From contig JACPUX010000063.1 of NCBI GenBank assembly GCA_016192065.1, positions 1-37,529 of the forward strand: a stretch of DNA of 37,529 nt. The letters are read 5' to 3'. This DNA is from Betaproteobacteria bacterium. Its GTDB lineage: Bacteria > Pseudomonadota > Gammaproteobacteria > Burkholderiales > Casimicrobiaceae. A program made the position numbers and the translations under genes. The notes beneath the pieces were generated by a model. It ran no database searches. It had not been told where the DNA came from and saw only the letters and a list, made by a program, of their open reading frames with translations. This document shows positions 1-10,055 of the stretch, in pieces (within the stretch, counting starts at the first letter, position 1; each line of letters opens with the position of its first letter).

Positions 1-1567
1 CCGCCGGCGCCGATCCGGCCGGGGGCGAAGCGGGGTGGCCACTGAGCGGGATGAATTGCGCGGTGGTGTAGGTACAGGAACTGCCGCCGCCCGTAAAGCT
101 AGCGGTGATGCTGCCCGAGCCCGTGGCGGAGGGGGCGGTGTGGCTTGTCCAGCGCGGCGTTACGCCGACCGTGCCGGACTCCGCGCTCCAGCCCGCGACG
201 TTATGCGCGGCCGCGCTGCAGGTGTAGGCGGTGCCATTGCTCAGGCCGGTGAGGTTGATCGGGCTGGCGGCACCCGTAAACAGGATGCTCCCGGGATTGC
301 AGGTGACGCGGAAGTTGTCGATGGCCGCACCACCGTTGCCATTGGCACTGAAGGCGACACTCGCGCTGGTGTTGCCGGGTGTGGCGGCGCCGATGGTGGG
401 GGCATCGGGCACGGTGCGCGGCGTCACGGGTGCCGCCGTGCCCGCCGGGCCGGTGAGCGGCACGTTGTTGGTGGCGGTTACCGTGCAGGTGTAAGGCGTG
501 CCATTGCTGAGGCCGTTCACGGTGAGCGGCGAAGCCGGGCCACTGGCCGTGTGGCCGCCGCAATCAGCGGTGTAGCCGGTGATGCTTGCCGCGGCGCCAC
601 CGGTCAGTGTACCGGGCGACGGCGCGGTGAAGGCCAACACGATTTGGGTATTGCCTGGTGTGCCCATGACCCCGATGGGCGCCGTCGGAGGTGTGGGTGG
701 TATAGGCTGGGTGGTGACCTCGAAATTAGCGCTCGCCCCGCCAACTGTGAGCGTGGCGGTGGTTTGGGTCAAGTAACTCGCCGAGGAGGTCTGTCGGACC
801 GTGACGCTATCGCCATTGCCCACCGTGCCATTGGCCGAGGTATAGGCGCCCCCATTGATCGCGTACTCCCCTCCACTTACGCTGATGATCGCGCTGGGGT
901 TCACGCCGCCCACCGTTATGCTGTTGGAGGTGCGCAGATCGGTCAGAGGCACGCCGGTTTGCGCGATGAAACTGAAGGCATCGGGCGTGGTGTCGAAATT
1001 CAGAACATCGAAGTTGGCGGGAGTCTGTCCGCCACGCACGAGCCGCGCGTGATAGCTAGCCAATTTGGCGGAGGCAATGCCATCGCCAAAACTAAAGTGT
1101 AGGGGCCAAGCAAAAAGCGCAGCATTCGCGCGAGAGGTGGAGGTCCAGAAGAACTGGCTCGGCGTGCCAGGGAAGACCGTTTTATTGATCGCCGGGCTAT
1201 GGCCACAGGTCTCGACTAGGCTCTCCAGCTCTTTTTTGTTCGGTAGGCGCCAATCGGCATAACCCACGAAACTGCTGTTCTTGGCTGCGGTTAGCGCATC
1301 GCTCCAGGTCAAAGTGCTCGCGGTGCCGCCGCAAGCACCTGCGCTCCAGGTTTGCCCTTCGGCGCAGACTTGCCACATCAAGCCGGTCTTGTGGTGAGTG
1401 ACCGTGCCGTCGCCGTGCACGGTGTAATCGGTCTGGGGTTGACGAACTCGCGTGTTGGCTAGCGCCGTGCCCGCGTCACAAGTGGGTGCTGCGGCATGTG
1501 CCAGGTGATGCGAGGCGGGCAGCGTAAGAGCGAGGAATCCGAAGACAAGGCCAAGGGCAGAGCGCAT
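1..1567 (-). CDS. DUF1566 protein with fibronectin type III-like repeats (3' end beyond window)
   Basis: The frame is open from the ATG at 1567 to the window edge (about 522 codons); the C-terminus is missing. GGAG lies 7 bases before the start. A signal peptide (first ~26 residues, ending in ALA/AHA-like residues) is followed by a DUF1566 (Lcl) domain with the hallmark DWRLPNKKELESL around residues 105-117 and a later FWTSTS motif. A linker leads to two clear fn3-like repeats, each opening with a P-x-AP-x-IG pattern and holding the shared core GLSNGT-x-YTC, then the start of another repeat. This is an exported, probably surface-located protein of unknown function. The neighbour at 1702-2556 carries a second DUF1566 domain. 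A sorting domain could lie in the missing C-terminus, but that is inference. Confidence 0.8.
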   Translation of the reverse strand, partial: MRSALGLVFGFLALTLPASHHLAHAAAPTCDAGTALANTRVRQPQTDYTVHGDGTVTHHKTGLMWQVCAEGQTWSAGACGGTASTLTWSDALTAAKNSSFVGYADWRLPNKKELESLVETCGHSPAINKTVFPGTPSQFFWTSTSRANAALFAWPLHFSFGDGIASAKLASYHARLVRGGQTPANFDVLNFDTTPDAFSFIAQTGVPLTDLRTSNSITVGGVNPSAIISVSGGEYAINGGAYTSANGTVGNGDSVTVRQTSSASYLTQTTATLTVGGASANFEVTTQPIPPTPPTAPIGVMGTPGNTQIVLAFTAPSPGTLTGGAAASITGYTADCGGHTASGPASPLTVNGLSNGTPYTCTVTATNNVPLTGPAGTAAPVTPRTVPDAPTIGAATPGNTSASVAFSANGNGGAAIDNFRVTCNPGSILFTGAASPINLTGLSNGTAYTCSAAAHNVAGWSAESGTVGVTPRWTSHTAPSATGSGSITASFTGGGSSCTYTTAQFIPLSGHPASPPAGSAPA

Positions 1568-1701
1568 TTCAAACTCCAGAGTCAAGATTTGGCAAGGGCG
1601 CGGGACAGGCCACCGCGGCTGGAAACAACGGCCAGCAGCGCTCGCACGATTCGTCAAGAGGGCGAGTGATGGTATCGAATCTTAGGGAAATCTTAGGCTG
1701 C

Positions 1702-2556
1702 TTAAAAAGACCCGCCAGCCACCACGCGAAGGTATCTATCGTCCACTTTACCGCCCCCCAAGAGCATGCCGTCGGCAGCGTTAACGCCCCATGCGATGCT
1801 CGCGTCCGCGGCCCACGTATCACCTAACTGATAGAAGTTTGTGAAAGGTGTATTGGGAAAAAAGGTGGTATCAATGGCTGGATGGCTGGTACCAAGGTGC
1901 AGCAGGCTGGACATTTCGCGATGACTCGGCAGGCGCCAGTCGTTGAACCCGCACAAATTGGCGGCGGTGAGGGCCGCGGCGTAGGCTTCGGTGTTACACA
2001 AGTTGCCGGGCAGTGTGCTGTTGCAGGTATTGCTGCCGGTGCCGCCGGCGTTGCCGCCGTTCGTAGTTGCATCGCTGCTGTACCAGGTGTAGGTGTTGTT
2101 CATGTCGCGCAGGCCGGGGGTGGCGTCGTTAGTTTTGACTTCCCACACCAGCCCGGTGGTGTTGTCCTTGACGCAAGACCATTTCGTGCCCGCCGCTTCG
2201 CTGCCGCTATCAAAGCCGCCGCTTTGCGTCCAAGTGCCGTTTTGAATGGCGAGCGGGTTGCCGACGGCATCGAGCTTGGTGTAGTCGAAGCCTTTTTGCC
2301 CGCCACCGATTTTGGCGAAAGCGCCTTGCACGTAAGCGGGGTCGCGGCCGTAACGGCCGTCCTGGCGCGGATAGGTGCTGCTATCGCCGGTGTTGGCGTT
2401 CGTGCAGACGACCATGTCGGTGCCGTCCCAGCAGGTGTCCTGCCCGGTGTCGGGCAGGCTTTGGGCGCGCGCCCAGGGTGCAAGCAACAATGAGATCAGC
2501 CCGCCCGCCGCGATTGCTGCGGCCAGGCGGGGGGAAAAACAGCAGTGGATGCGCAT
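1702..2556 (-). CDS. secreted DUF1566 domain-containing protein
   Basis: 284 residues. The signal peptide (MRIHCCFSPRLAAA..., cleavage probably after ARA near residue 31) marks it as exported. The mature protein is Gly/Asn/Thr-rich with several cysteines (CWDG, VVCTN, SNTCNST, LCNTE) that may form disulfides. The DUF1566 signature DWRLPSHREMSSLL sits about three quarters along. It lies 134 bp upstream of a larger DUF1566 gene in the same direction, so the two may be co-transcribed. The single domain and lack of fn3 repeats distinguish it from its neighbour. The function of DUF1566 proteins is not established; many are found in cell-surface contexts. Confidence 0.8.
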   Translation of the reverse strand: MRIHCCFSPRLAAAIAAGGLISLLLAPWARAQSLPDTGQDTCWDGTDMVVCTNANTGDSSTYPRQDGRYGRDPAYVQGAFAKIGGGQKGFDYTKLDAVGNPLAIQNGTWTQSGGFDSGSEAAGTKWSCVKDNTTGLVWEVKTNDATPGLRDMNNTYTWYSSDATTNGGNAGGTGSNTCNSTLPGNLCNTEAYAAALTAANLCGFNDWRLPSHREMSSLLHLGTSHPAIDTTFFPNTPFTNFYQLGDTWAADASIAWGVNAADGMLLGGGKVDDRYLRVVAGGSF

Positions 2557-2816
2557 GGCTGGGACTCCGGTTCGACTTGCAAACGTTTGGTGGCAACAAC
2601 ACCCGACCTAGGGTCTGAGCGACAGCTTAGCCGGCGCCCGATTTCATTGCGTTTTTTGCTTATCGGTCGAACAAGAACTTGATGGCCGTCAATTCACCCG
2701 ATCGGCAGCTGCGCATTTTGCGTCGGGCTTTTTCAACTCGCAGGGGTCAGCGTGAGCCACCGACGATGTCGTTATTATGAGGTTCCCCCAGGGCGGGGAA
2801 AACGGCAACGGCGCGA

Positions 2817-3134
2817 TCAGCCGGGCAACTCGACCTCGATCTGGCCGTCGGTCAGGCGCACCGGAAAGGTGGCCACGGGTTCGTAGGCGGGCGCGCAGAG
2901 CGCGGCGCCGGTCTTCACGTTGAAGCGGGCGCCGTGGCGCCAGCAACTGATTTCTTCGCCGCAGAATTTTCCAGCGGTGAGTTCTTCGTCTTCGTGAGTG
3001 CAGAGGTCTTCGAGGGCGTAATACTGGCCCCGCGAATTAAAAACCGCGATCGCTAGACCCTCTTCGGTTTCAAACCGAAAGAAGCTCCCTGGCGGCGTGT
3101 CTGCGGTATTGCCGACAACGATCCATTGCCCCAT
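2817..3134 (-). CDS. Rieske-type [2Fe-2S] ferredoxin
   Basis: 105 residues, the normal length for a soluble Rieske ferredoxin of the NirD/BphF type. The two ligand boxes are visible: CTH (residues 44-46) and CWRH (about 63-66), separated by 16 residues as the Rieske fold requires. There is no signal peptide or membrane segment, so it should be a cytoplasmic electron carrier. It is the last gene of the SUF operon, 12 bp after sufT, which suggests it supplies electrons to, or is loaded by, the SUF machinery; the exact partner is not known. About 260 bp separate its stop from the next gene, and no clear terminator is seen there. Confidence 0.88.
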   Translation of the reverse strand: MGQWIVVGNTADTPPGSFFRFETEEGLAIAVFNSRGQYYALEDLCTHEDEELTAGKFCGEEISCWRHGARFNVKTGAALCAPAYEPVATFPVRLTDGQIEVELPG

Positions 3135-3146
3135 GCCAACCTCGCT

Positions 3147-3707
3147 TCAAAACAGTCCGGTTTCCAGGCGCGCCGATTCGCTCATGCGCTCGCGGCTCCA
3201 GGGCGGATCCCACACCAGCTCGATGTTGACGTCTTCCACACCGGGAATGACGCGAATCTTCTCCGCCACTTCTTGTTGCAAGGCTTCGCCCATACCGCAG
3301 CCGACCGCGGTGAGCGTCATGTTGACGTCGACGCGAAAGCCCTTGCCGGCTTCCATGGGGCGGGCGTAGCAGTCGTAGATCAGGCCCAGATCGACCACGT
3401 TGATGGGAATTTCCGGGTCATAGCAGGTGGCCATCTGCGACCAGGCGGCGGACTCCACCTGTTCGCGCGTGATGGTATCAGCGGACAAGCCCGCCAGCGC
3501 CGGATTGGCTTCGGGTTCCTTGCCCAGGGCGTCCGCATCGCGCCCCTCGATGCGGTACATGCTGCCATGGGCGACCACGGTAAAGCTGCCGCCCAGATGC
3601 TGCGTAATGGTGACCAAGTCCCCCTGGTTGAGGCGCACCGGCGTGCCCCAGGGCACGATGGCCGCGTCACAGTCGCGGGTCAGCACCACATCTTCGGTTG
3701 CTCGCAT
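3147..3707 (-). CDS. sufT: putative Fe-S cluster assembly protein SufT
   Basis: 186 residues. The C-terminal half is a MIP18/DUF59 domain with the signature YDPEIPINVVDLGLIYD at residues 96-112 and a conserved cysteine in AVGCGMG near residue 137. The N-terminal ~80 residues form the extra domain typical of the SufT family. SufT is an auxiliary maturation factor that helps deliver Fe-S clusters to targets, especially under high demand. It sits between sufU (37 bp upstream) and a Rieske ferredoxin (12 bp downstream), the usual place in SUF operons lacking sufA/sufE. No catalytic activity is expected. Confidence 0.9.
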   Translation of the reverse strand: MRATEDVVLTRDCDAAIVPWGTPVRLNQGDLVTITQHLGGSFTVVAHGSMYRIEGRDADALGKEPEANPALAGLSADTITREQVESAAWSQMATCYDPEIPINVVDLGLIYDCYARPMEAGKGFRVDVNMTLTAVGCGMGEALQQEVAEKIRVIPGVEDVNIELVWDPPWSRERMSESARLETGLF

Positions 3708-3744
3708 ATCGCTGTTCCTGATCTTTGCTCTCGGGACTTCTTGC

Positions 3745-4191
3745 CTATTCGGTCTTGGCCGTTTCGTCGGTGCCCAACACGGCGTTGTGCAAGGTGTGCC
3801 AGGCCAGCGTGGCGCATTTTACCCGCGCGGGATACTCGCGCACGCCTTCGAACACTTCCAGCTTGCCCAGATCGGACCTGGGCTCGGTCGGGTCCTCGGT
3901 CAACATGGTGTGAAAGGCCGCGAAGAGCTGTTCGACTTCGGCGAGGGGCTTGCCTTTCACCGCCTCGGTCATGAGCGAAGCCGAGGCCGTGGAGATGGCG
4001 CAGCCCTGGCCCTGGAAGCTCACTTCCACCACCACACCATCGCGCACCGTGAGGTACAAGGTGAGCTGGTCGCCGCACAGCGGGTTGTGGCCGTGCGCCA
4101 CTTTGGTGGGATGCTCCAGCACGCCAAAGTTGCGGGGGTGACGGTTGTGATCGAAGATCACTTCCTGGTAGAGCTCGCGCAAGTCGCTCAT
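3745..4191 (-). CDS. sufU: SUF scaffold/sulfur-transfer protein SufU
   Basis: 148 residues. The three conserved cysteines are at C39 (PLCGD), C64 (GQGCAIS) and C126 (VKCATLAW), with Asp41 next to the first, as in Zn-dependent SufU sulfur acceptors. The stretch around residues 80-108 matches the insertion that separates SufU from the shorter IscU. In SUF systems of this layout SufU takes persulfide sulfur from SufS and so replaces SufE. It lies 18 bp after sufS. No sufE or sufA is present here, consistent with the SufU-type variant. Assignment to SufU rather than IscU is based on the insertion and the neighbours. Confidence 0.9.
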   Translation of the reverse strand: MSDLRELYQEVIFDHNRHPRNFGVLEHPTKVAHGHNPLCGDQLTLYLTVRDGVVVEVSFQGQGCAISTASASLMTEAVKGKPLAEVEQLFAAFHTMLTEDPTEPRSDLGKLEVFEGVREYPARVKCATLAWHTLHNAVLGTDETAKTE

Positions 4192-4209
4192 CGTCGTCCT
4201 CGTTGGCGC

Positions 4210-5478
4210 TCAGCGGCCGAACATATCCACGACCACTTTCAGGCCATCGAACAGCCGATCGACCTCTTCGAGCGTGTTGTAGAGCCCGAAGGAAGCGCGT
4301 GCCGTGCCGGGAATGCCATAACGCGTCATGACCGGCATGGCGCAGTGATGGCCGGCCCGTATGGCCACCCCTTGGTGGTCGAGAATGGTGCCGATGTCGT
4401 GCGGATGCACGCCCTCGATCACAAAAGAAAGTATGCCCGCCTTCTCGCGCGCCGTGCCGATCACCCGCATGCCTTTGATCTCGGCCACGCGCGACATGGC
4501 GTGTGCCAGAAGTCGCGCTTCGTGGGCGTGAATGTTGGCCAGTCCCACGCGCTTCACATAATCGAGCGCCACGGCAAACGCGATGCCGCCGGCGATGTTG
4601 GGCGTGCCGGCTTCGAATTTGTGCGGCAGCGGCGCGTAGGTGGATTTCTCGAACGACACCGTGGTAATCATGTCGCCGCCGCCTTGCCAAGGCGGCATGG
4701 CCTCGAGAATAGCTTTTTTGGCGTACAAGGCGCCGATGCCCGTGGGTCCGTAGAGCTTGTGCCCGGAGATGGCGTAGAAATCGCAATCGAGCGCCTGCAC
4801 GTCGACTTCGCCATGCGCCGCGGCCTGGGCGCCGTCCAGAAGCACCGGCACACTCTGAGCGTGCGCCGCGGCGATGATGCGCTTCACCGGATTGACCGAA
4901 CCCAGCGCGTTGGAAACATGGCCCACCGCCACGAGTTTGGTGCGCGCACCCAGAAGTCGCTCGAATTCCTCGTATATGAATTCGCCGGCATCGTTGATCG
5001 GAACGACCTTGAGCACCGCGCCGGTTTGCTCGCACAAAAGCTGCCAGGGCAAAATGTTGGAGTGATGTTCCAGGGCCGAGATGAGAATTTCATCTCCCGC
5101 CTGGAAGCGGCTACGGCCATAACTTTGCGCCACCAGATTGATGGCTTCGGTGGTGCCGCGCAGGAAAATGATTTCTTCCACCTTGGCCGCGTTGAGGAAA
5201 CGGCGCAGGGTTTCACGCGCATTCTCATAGGCGGTGGTGGCCTCTTGGGAGAGGGTGTGTACGCCGCGATGAATGTTGGCGTTGGTGTGCTCGTAATAGA
5301 ACTTCTCCGCCTCGATCACGCTCGCCGGTTTTTGCTTGGTGGCGGCGTTGTCGAAGTAGACCAGCGGCTTACCATGCACGCTGCGCGCCAGGATCGGAAA
5401 GTCGGCGCGCAGGCGCGCCACTGGAATATCGCCCAGGTTTTCTTGGACGAAGGAAGGGGCCAAAACAGTCGCGTTCAC
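4210..5478 (-). CDS. sufS: cysteine desulfurase SufS
   Basis: 422 residues. A PLP-dependent aminotransferase-fold enzyme converting L-cysteine to L-alanine and enzyme-bound persulfide. Visible residues: PLP lysine K241 in SGHKLYGPTG, the EHHSN stacking histidine at 138-139, Asp215 in LLDGAQA, catalytic C379 in RAGHHCAMP, and R394 in TARASF, all group II (SufS) features. The ~15-residue N-terminal extension is common in this subgroup. The start overlaps the sufD stop by 4 bp (ATGA), indicating translational coupling. It should act with SufU, encoded immediately downstream. Confidence 0.95.
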   Translation of the reverse strand: MNATVLAPSFVQENLGDIPVARLRADFPILARSVHGKPLVYFDNAATKQKPASVIEAEKFYYEHTNANIHRGVHTLSQEATTAYENARETLRRFLNAAKVEEIIFLRGTTEAINLVAQSYGRSRFQAGDEILISALEHHSNILPWQLLCEQTGAVLKVVPINDAGEFIYEEFERLLGARTKLVAVGHVSNALGSVNPVKRIIAAAHAQSVPVLLDGAQAAAHGEVDVQALDCDFYAISGHKLYGPTGIGALYAKKAILEAMPPWQGGGDMITTVSFEKSTYAPLPHKFEAGTPNIAGGIAFAVALDYVKRVGLANIHAHEARLLAHAMSRVAEIKGMRVIGTAREKAGILSFVIEGVHPHDIGTILDHQGVAIRAGHHCAMPVMTRYGIPGTARASFGLYNTLEEVDRLFDGLKVVVDMFGR

Positions 5479-6781
5479 AGGATTCCCTCCAGATTTTCAT
5501 GCTCGGGCAGGCGCTCGATCAGCAGTTGTTCGAGGCGCTCGCGCACCGAGGCGACGCCGATCTTTTCCAGGACTTCGCGCGCGAAGCCATGCAGCAGCAG
5601 ATTGCGCGCCAGGTCCAGCCCCACACCGCGAGAGCGCAGGTAGAAGAGCATGTTCTCGTCGATCTGCCCCACCGTGGCGCCGTGGCTGCATTTCACGTCG
5701 TCGGCGTAGATTTCGAGTTGCGGCCGGGTATCGACCTCGGCCTCGCGCGAGAGCAGCAAGTTGTGATTGGCCTGCGCGGCGTCGGTGCCCACGGCATGCG
5801 GCGCCACCAGCACCCGTCCGGTGAACACGCCACGCGAATGGCCATCGAGGATGCCGTGATAGAGCTCGCGGCTTGTTCCCCGAGGGCTGGCGTGTTCGAT
5901 GGTGGTGTAATGATCGGCATGCTGGCGCCCGCCTAAAACGTACAAGCCGTTCAACCTGGCCTGGCAATCGGGCTCGGCGAAATGTGTGGCAATGTCCTGC
6001 CTCGACACCAGCGCGCCCATCGCCACCGCCTGCGAAATGAGCTGGCTACCTGCCGCCTGCCGCACCCGCAAGGCGCCCAGGTGCTGGGCCTTGGTCCCTT
6101 CGCGCTGCAAGCGCAGATGCTCGAAGCGCGCCTCCCGGGCAAGGCGAACCTCGGAGCGCACATTGACGAAATACGCCTCGGCGGTAAGCCCCAGGTGTTC
6201 TTCGACCACCGTGGCCGAGGCGCCCGCGCCCACGAGCATGAGGCTGCGGCTGGTGCTCATGCTGCCCGCCGCGGTGCTGAGATAGAGCACGTGTATGGGC
6301 TGTTCGACCACCACGCCGTCGCCTAGGTCGATGAAAACGCCATCGGTCGCCAGCGCGGCATTGAGGGCCGCCAGCGCATCGGGCTCCTCGCCTTCGCCGA
6401 GCACGTTTTCCAGAAGGTAGGGCACTTGCGCCAGCGCATCGGCGAAGCTCTTCACCACCGATCGAGGCGGCAAGCGGCCGAGGTCTGACAAGCCCGGCAC
6501 GAAATGCCCGTCGACCAGCACCAGGCGATGCGCACCGCCTGGCAACTGCCACGCCGCGACATCGTTGACCGTGCCCGGCGAAGCCAGTGGTTCGAAGTTC
6601 TGTTTTTCGAGGGCCGCGAGGCTGGTGTACTTCCAGGCTTCATGGCGATGCGTAGGCAAGCCCAACTCGCCCAAACGCCTTCGCGCCCGCTCGCGCCAGT
6701 CGCGCACCCAAGGCAGACCGCTGCCCGGAAGGCGGGCCGCCAGAGCCGCGCCGGTGGCGAGGTAGCGGTCGAGCGCGGGGT

Positions 6782-6785
<4 letters not shown>
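5475..6785 (-). CDS. sufD: Fe-S cluster assembly protein SufD
   Basis: 436 residues, typical for SufD. The N-terminal helical region includes [18 protein letters not shown] residues, where SufD recognises its partners, followed by the right-handed beta-helix core and a C-terminal segment ([29 protein letters not shown]) shared by SufB and SufD. The conserved histidine of the SufB-SufD cluster site is probably in SHGATVG. With SufB and SufC it forms the SufBC2D scaffold that builds the nascent cluster. It overlaps sufC upstream and sufS downstream by 4 bp each. Confidence 0.95.
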
Positions 6786-7561
<776 letters not shown>

Positions 7562-7570
7562 TGTTGTTCC

Positions 7571-9019
7571 TTAACCTACCGAGCCTTCAAGGCTCACGCC
7601 CAGGAGCTTTTGCGCTTCCACCGCGAACTCCATGGGTAACTCCTTGAACACTTCTTTGCAAAAGCCGTTGACGATCATCGACACCGCATCTTCGGCCGAA
7701 ATGCCACGCTGCTGGCAATAGAAGAGCTGGTCTTCGCCGATGCGCGAGGTCGAAGCCTCGTGCTCCACCCGTGCCGTGGGGTTCTTCACCTCGATGTAGG
7801 GAAAGGTGTGGGCGCCGCAGCGCTCGCCGATCAGGAGCGAATCGCACTGGGTGTAATTGCGTGCGCCTTTGGCGCCCTTCAGCACCTTGACCAGGCCCCG
7901 ATAGGCGTTTTGCCCGCGCCCCGCGGAGATACCTTTGGAGAGGATGGTCGAGCGGGTGTTTTTGCCCAGATGAATCATCTTGGTGCCGGTGTCGGCCTGC
8001 TGATAATTGTTGGTAAGCGCCACGGAATAGAACTCGCCCACCGAGTCGTCGCCCTTCAGGATCACGCTGGGATATTTCCAGGTGATGGCCGAGCCGGTTT
8101 CCACTTGCGTCCAGGAAATGCGCGAACGCGCGCCACGGCATTCGCCGCGCTTGGTGACGAAATTGTAGATGCCGCCCTTGCCGTCCTTGTCGCCGGGGTA
8201 CCAGTTCTGCACCGTCGAATATTTGATGTGGGCGCCTTCCAGGGCGACCAATTCCACCACCGCTGCGTGCAGTTGATTCTCGTCGCGCTTGGGCGCAGTG
8301 CAGCCTTCGAGGTAGGAGACCTGCGCACCTTCGTCGGCGATGATGAGGGTGCGCTCGAACTGCCCGGTGTTCTGGGCATTGATGCGAAAGTAGGTGGACA
8401 GCTCCATGGGGCATTTCACGCCCTTGGGGATGTAGACGAATGAGCCGTCGGAAAAAACCGCTGAATTGAGCGCGGCGTAGAAGTTATCGCCCTGCGACAC
8501 CACCGTGCCGAGGTACTGGCGCACCAGTTCGGGGTGATCGCGCACCGCGTCGGAGAACGAACAGAAAATGATGCCGTGGGCGGCGAGTTTGTCCTTGAAG
8601 GTTGTGGCGACCGAGACCGAATCGAAGACGGCGTCCACCGCCACACCCGCCAGGGCGGCGCGTTCGTGCAGCGGCACGCCCAGCTTTTCGTAGGTTTTGA
8701 GCAGTTCTGGGTCGACCTCGGCTAGGCTCTTGGGCGCGTCCTTCTTCGACTTGGGCGCGGCATAGTAGTAGATATCCTGGAAATCGATGGGCGGGTAAAC
8801 CACCTGAGCCCATTGCGGATGCACCATCTGCTGCCAATTACGAAAAGCCTCGAGACGCCATTGCAGCAGAAAATCGGGCTCATTCTTCTTGGCCGAGATC
8901 ATGCGCACGATGTCTTCATTGAGGCCCTTGGGGAAGGCCTCCATCTCCACCGTGGTGACGAACCCCGCTGCGTATTCGCGGTCGAGGAATTGGTCGATCT
9001 GGGTTTGGCTGCCGCTCAT
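7571..9019 (-). CDS. sufB: Fe-S cluster assembly protein SufB
   Basis: 482 residues, full length for SufB. Characteristic motifs are [40 protein letters not shown] and the long C-terminal block with [10 protein letters not shown] and [12 protein letters not shown], which includes residues needed for cluster binding and SufC contact. SufB is the main scaffold of the SufBC2D complex, receiving sulfur from SufS/SufU. The start overlaps the regulator stop by 4 bp (ATGA), so regulator and scaffold are translationally coupled. Nothing appears truncated. Confidence 0.96.
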   Translation of the reverse strand: MSGSQTQIDQFLDREYAAGFVTTVEMEAFPKGLNEDIVRMISAKKNEPDFLLQWRLEAFRNWQQMVHPQWAQVVYPPIDFQDIYYYAAPKSKKDAPKSLAEVDPELLKTYEKLGVPLHERAALAGVAVDAVFDSVSVATTFKDKLAAHGIIFCSFSDAVRDHPELVRQYLGTVVSQGDNFYAALNSAVFSDGSFVYIPKGVKCPMELSTYFRINAQNTGQFERTLIIADEGAQVSYLEGCTAPKRDENQLHAAVVELVALEGAHIKYSTVQNWYPGDKDGKGGIYNFVTKRGECRGARSRISWTQVETGSAITWKYPSVILKGDDSVGEFYSVALTNNYQQADTGTKMIHLGKNTRSTILSKGISAGRGQNAYRGLVKVLKGAKGARNYTQCDSLLIGERCGAHTFPYIEVKNPTARVEHEASTSRIGEDQLFYCQQRGISAEDAVSMIVNGFCKEVFKELPMEFAVEAQKLLGVSLEGSVG

Positions 9020-9495
9020 GATGGATTTCCGGACGAGCTGCGCACCGTCACCGGCACGCCCTTGAATTGGGTGGTACCGCGCCGCGGCACGGGGGGACGG
9101 ATCATGTCCGCGAGAGTGACGTCTTCGAGCGCCTGGCGGACGATGTCGTTGATGCGCATCCAGTTGGCGCGCATCACGCAGGAAACCTCCTGGGCGCAGT
9201 TGCCTTCATGGCTGCTGCATTCGGTGAGGCCAAAAGGCTGCTCTTCGAGGGCATCGATCACCTCGGCAAGGGAAATTTCCTCAGCCGGGCGGGCCAGCGC
9301 ATAACCGCCACTGGCGCCGCGAAACGCGGTCAGCAGACTGTGCTTGGCCAGGGCCTTGAGGATTTTGCTGACCGTGGCTTGGCCCAGTTGCAGGCTTTGC
9401 GCCAGTTCCGCGGCGGAATGCAGCGCCTCGGGGTCCTCGGCCATGTAGGCGAGCATGATGGTGCCGTAGTCGGAAAGTTTGCTGATTCTCAGCAT
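9016..9495 (-). CDS. sufR: Rrf2-family SUF operon regulator (SufR/IscR-like)
   Basis: 159 residues. N-terminal winged helix of the Rrf2 family (residues 1-70; [13 protein letters not shown] recognition helix, [11 protein letters not shown] wing). Three cysteines at C93, C100 and C106 match the three Fe-S ligands of IscR (spacing 7/6 here versus 6/6), so it probably senses cluster status with a bound Fe-S cluster. As first gene of the operon, with an IscR-like operator over its own promoter, it is expected to autoregulate. It matches the proteobacterial 'SUF system Fe-S cluster assembly regulator' type, not the cyanobacterial SufR; the symbol is used in that loose sense. Confidence 0.88.
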   Translation of the reverse strand: MLRISKLSDYGTIMLAYMAEDPEALHSAAELAQSLQLGQATVSKILKALAKHSLLTAFRGASGGYALARPAEEISLAEVIDALEEQPFGLTECSSHEGNCAQEVSCVMRANWMRINDIVRQALEDVTLADMIRPPVPRRGTTQFKGVPVTVRSSSGNPS

Positions 9496-9624
9496 GAGCG
9501 AACGCCCCCAAAGCCGAGGCAGCCGCCAAAGCGCTTGGTGTCGCTGTTCTTACCTGTTGCCTCGCTGATCATGGCTGCGTCCTGGCTGCCCCGGTTGCTG
9601 GCGGGTACCGAAGGGCGCCCGCTC

Positions 9625-9649
9625 ATACAGGACTATTTTAGTACGCATT
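9625..9649. promoter_or_regulatory. IscR type-1-like operator of the SUF operon
   Basis: A 25-bp imperfect dyad with core GGACTATTTTAGTA. It fits the known IscR type-1 pattern (ATA-S-YY-GACT-RWWWY-AGTC-RR-S-TAT) at the outer ATAC, at GACT, at the A/T centre and at AGT, with mismatches mostly in the right half. It lies 130 bp upstream of the Rrf2 regulator start and overlaps the proposed -10 box, the position expected for repression by the cluster-loaded regulator. The role is inferred from motif and position. Confidence 0.7.
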
Positions 9650-9664
9650 GGACTGGGGATGCAA
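9635..9664 (-). promoter_or_regulatory. probable sigma70 promoter of the SUF operon
   Basis: On the minus strand a TTGCAT -35 box (9659-9664) is separated by 18 bp from a TAAAAT -10 box (9635-9640). The -10 lies inside the IscR-like operator. Transcription would begin near 9628 and read into the regulator and the whole suf gene set. Confidence 0.55.
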
Positions 9665-9719
9665 GCCGACCGCCAGCCTTGAGTCCGGAGGTGGGCGTAT
9701 TTGTCCCCATCAACAAAGA

Positions 9720-9746
9720 GGGCAGCCACCCGGCTGCCCTTTTTTT
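9720..9746 (-). terminator. bidirectional-looking terminator downstream of psiF
   Basis: Perfect 8-bp GC-rich stem (GGGCAGCC / GGCTGCCC, loop ACCC) at 9720-9739. The plus side is followed by seven T residues (9740-9746); reading on the minus strand, the stem is followed by TCTTTGTT. It sits 15 bp past the psiF stop and should end psiF transcription before the SUF promoter region. Confidence 0.75.
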
Positions 9747-9761
9747 GGTGCAAGAACGCGC

Positions 9762-10055
9762 TTATTTCTTCAGGCACTCGCTCATGAATTTCTTGCGTTC
9801 GTCGCCTTTTTTCTCGCCTGCGTCTTTATTACAGGCGGCCATTTTCTCCTGCTGGGTCGGCTTCTTGGCTTCAGCCTTGGCAGGCGCGCCATCTTTCTTG
9901 AGGCACTCGCTCATGAACTTCTTGCGCTCGTCGCCTTTCTTGTCGCCCGCATCCTTGTTACAGGAGGCCATTTTGTTCTGCTGCGGGTTGTCCGCGGCCA
10001 GGGCGCTGCCACAACACAGGAACAGACCCGCCACCATCGCTGCCATCAGTTTCAT
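9762..10055 (-). CDS. psiF: PsiF repeat-containing protein
   Basis: 97 residues. Signal peptide of ~20 residues (MKLMAAMVAGLFLCCGSALA), then two near-identical PsiF repeats, each with the pattern KMA-x-CNKDAG-x-KKGDERKKFMSECLKK, joined by a Lys/Ala/Pro-rich linker. Each repeat carries two cysteines, probably disulfide-bonded in the periplasm. PsiF was first described as phosphate-starvation inducible in E. coli; its biochemical role is unknown. It is a stand-alone gene divergent from aroF (207 bp gap), with a strong terminator after it. No Pho box was identified by eye. Confidence 0.9.
   Translation of the reverse strand: MKLMAAMVAGLFLCCGSALAADNPQQNKMASCNKDAGDKKGDERKKFMSECLKKDGAPAKAEAKKPTQQEKMAACNKDAGEKKGDERKKFMSECLKK

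Noticed and set aside
2689..2816. Small minus-strand frame ending AHADPCELKKPDAKCAAADRVN
   Set aside because: Its only start lies inside the Rieske gene in another frame and no ribosome site is present; no relative recognised.
3427..5643. Very long open frame on the plus strand (738 codons)
   Set aside because: It is antisense to sufT, sufU and sufS, which have full family motifs; long reverse frames are common in high-GC DNA.
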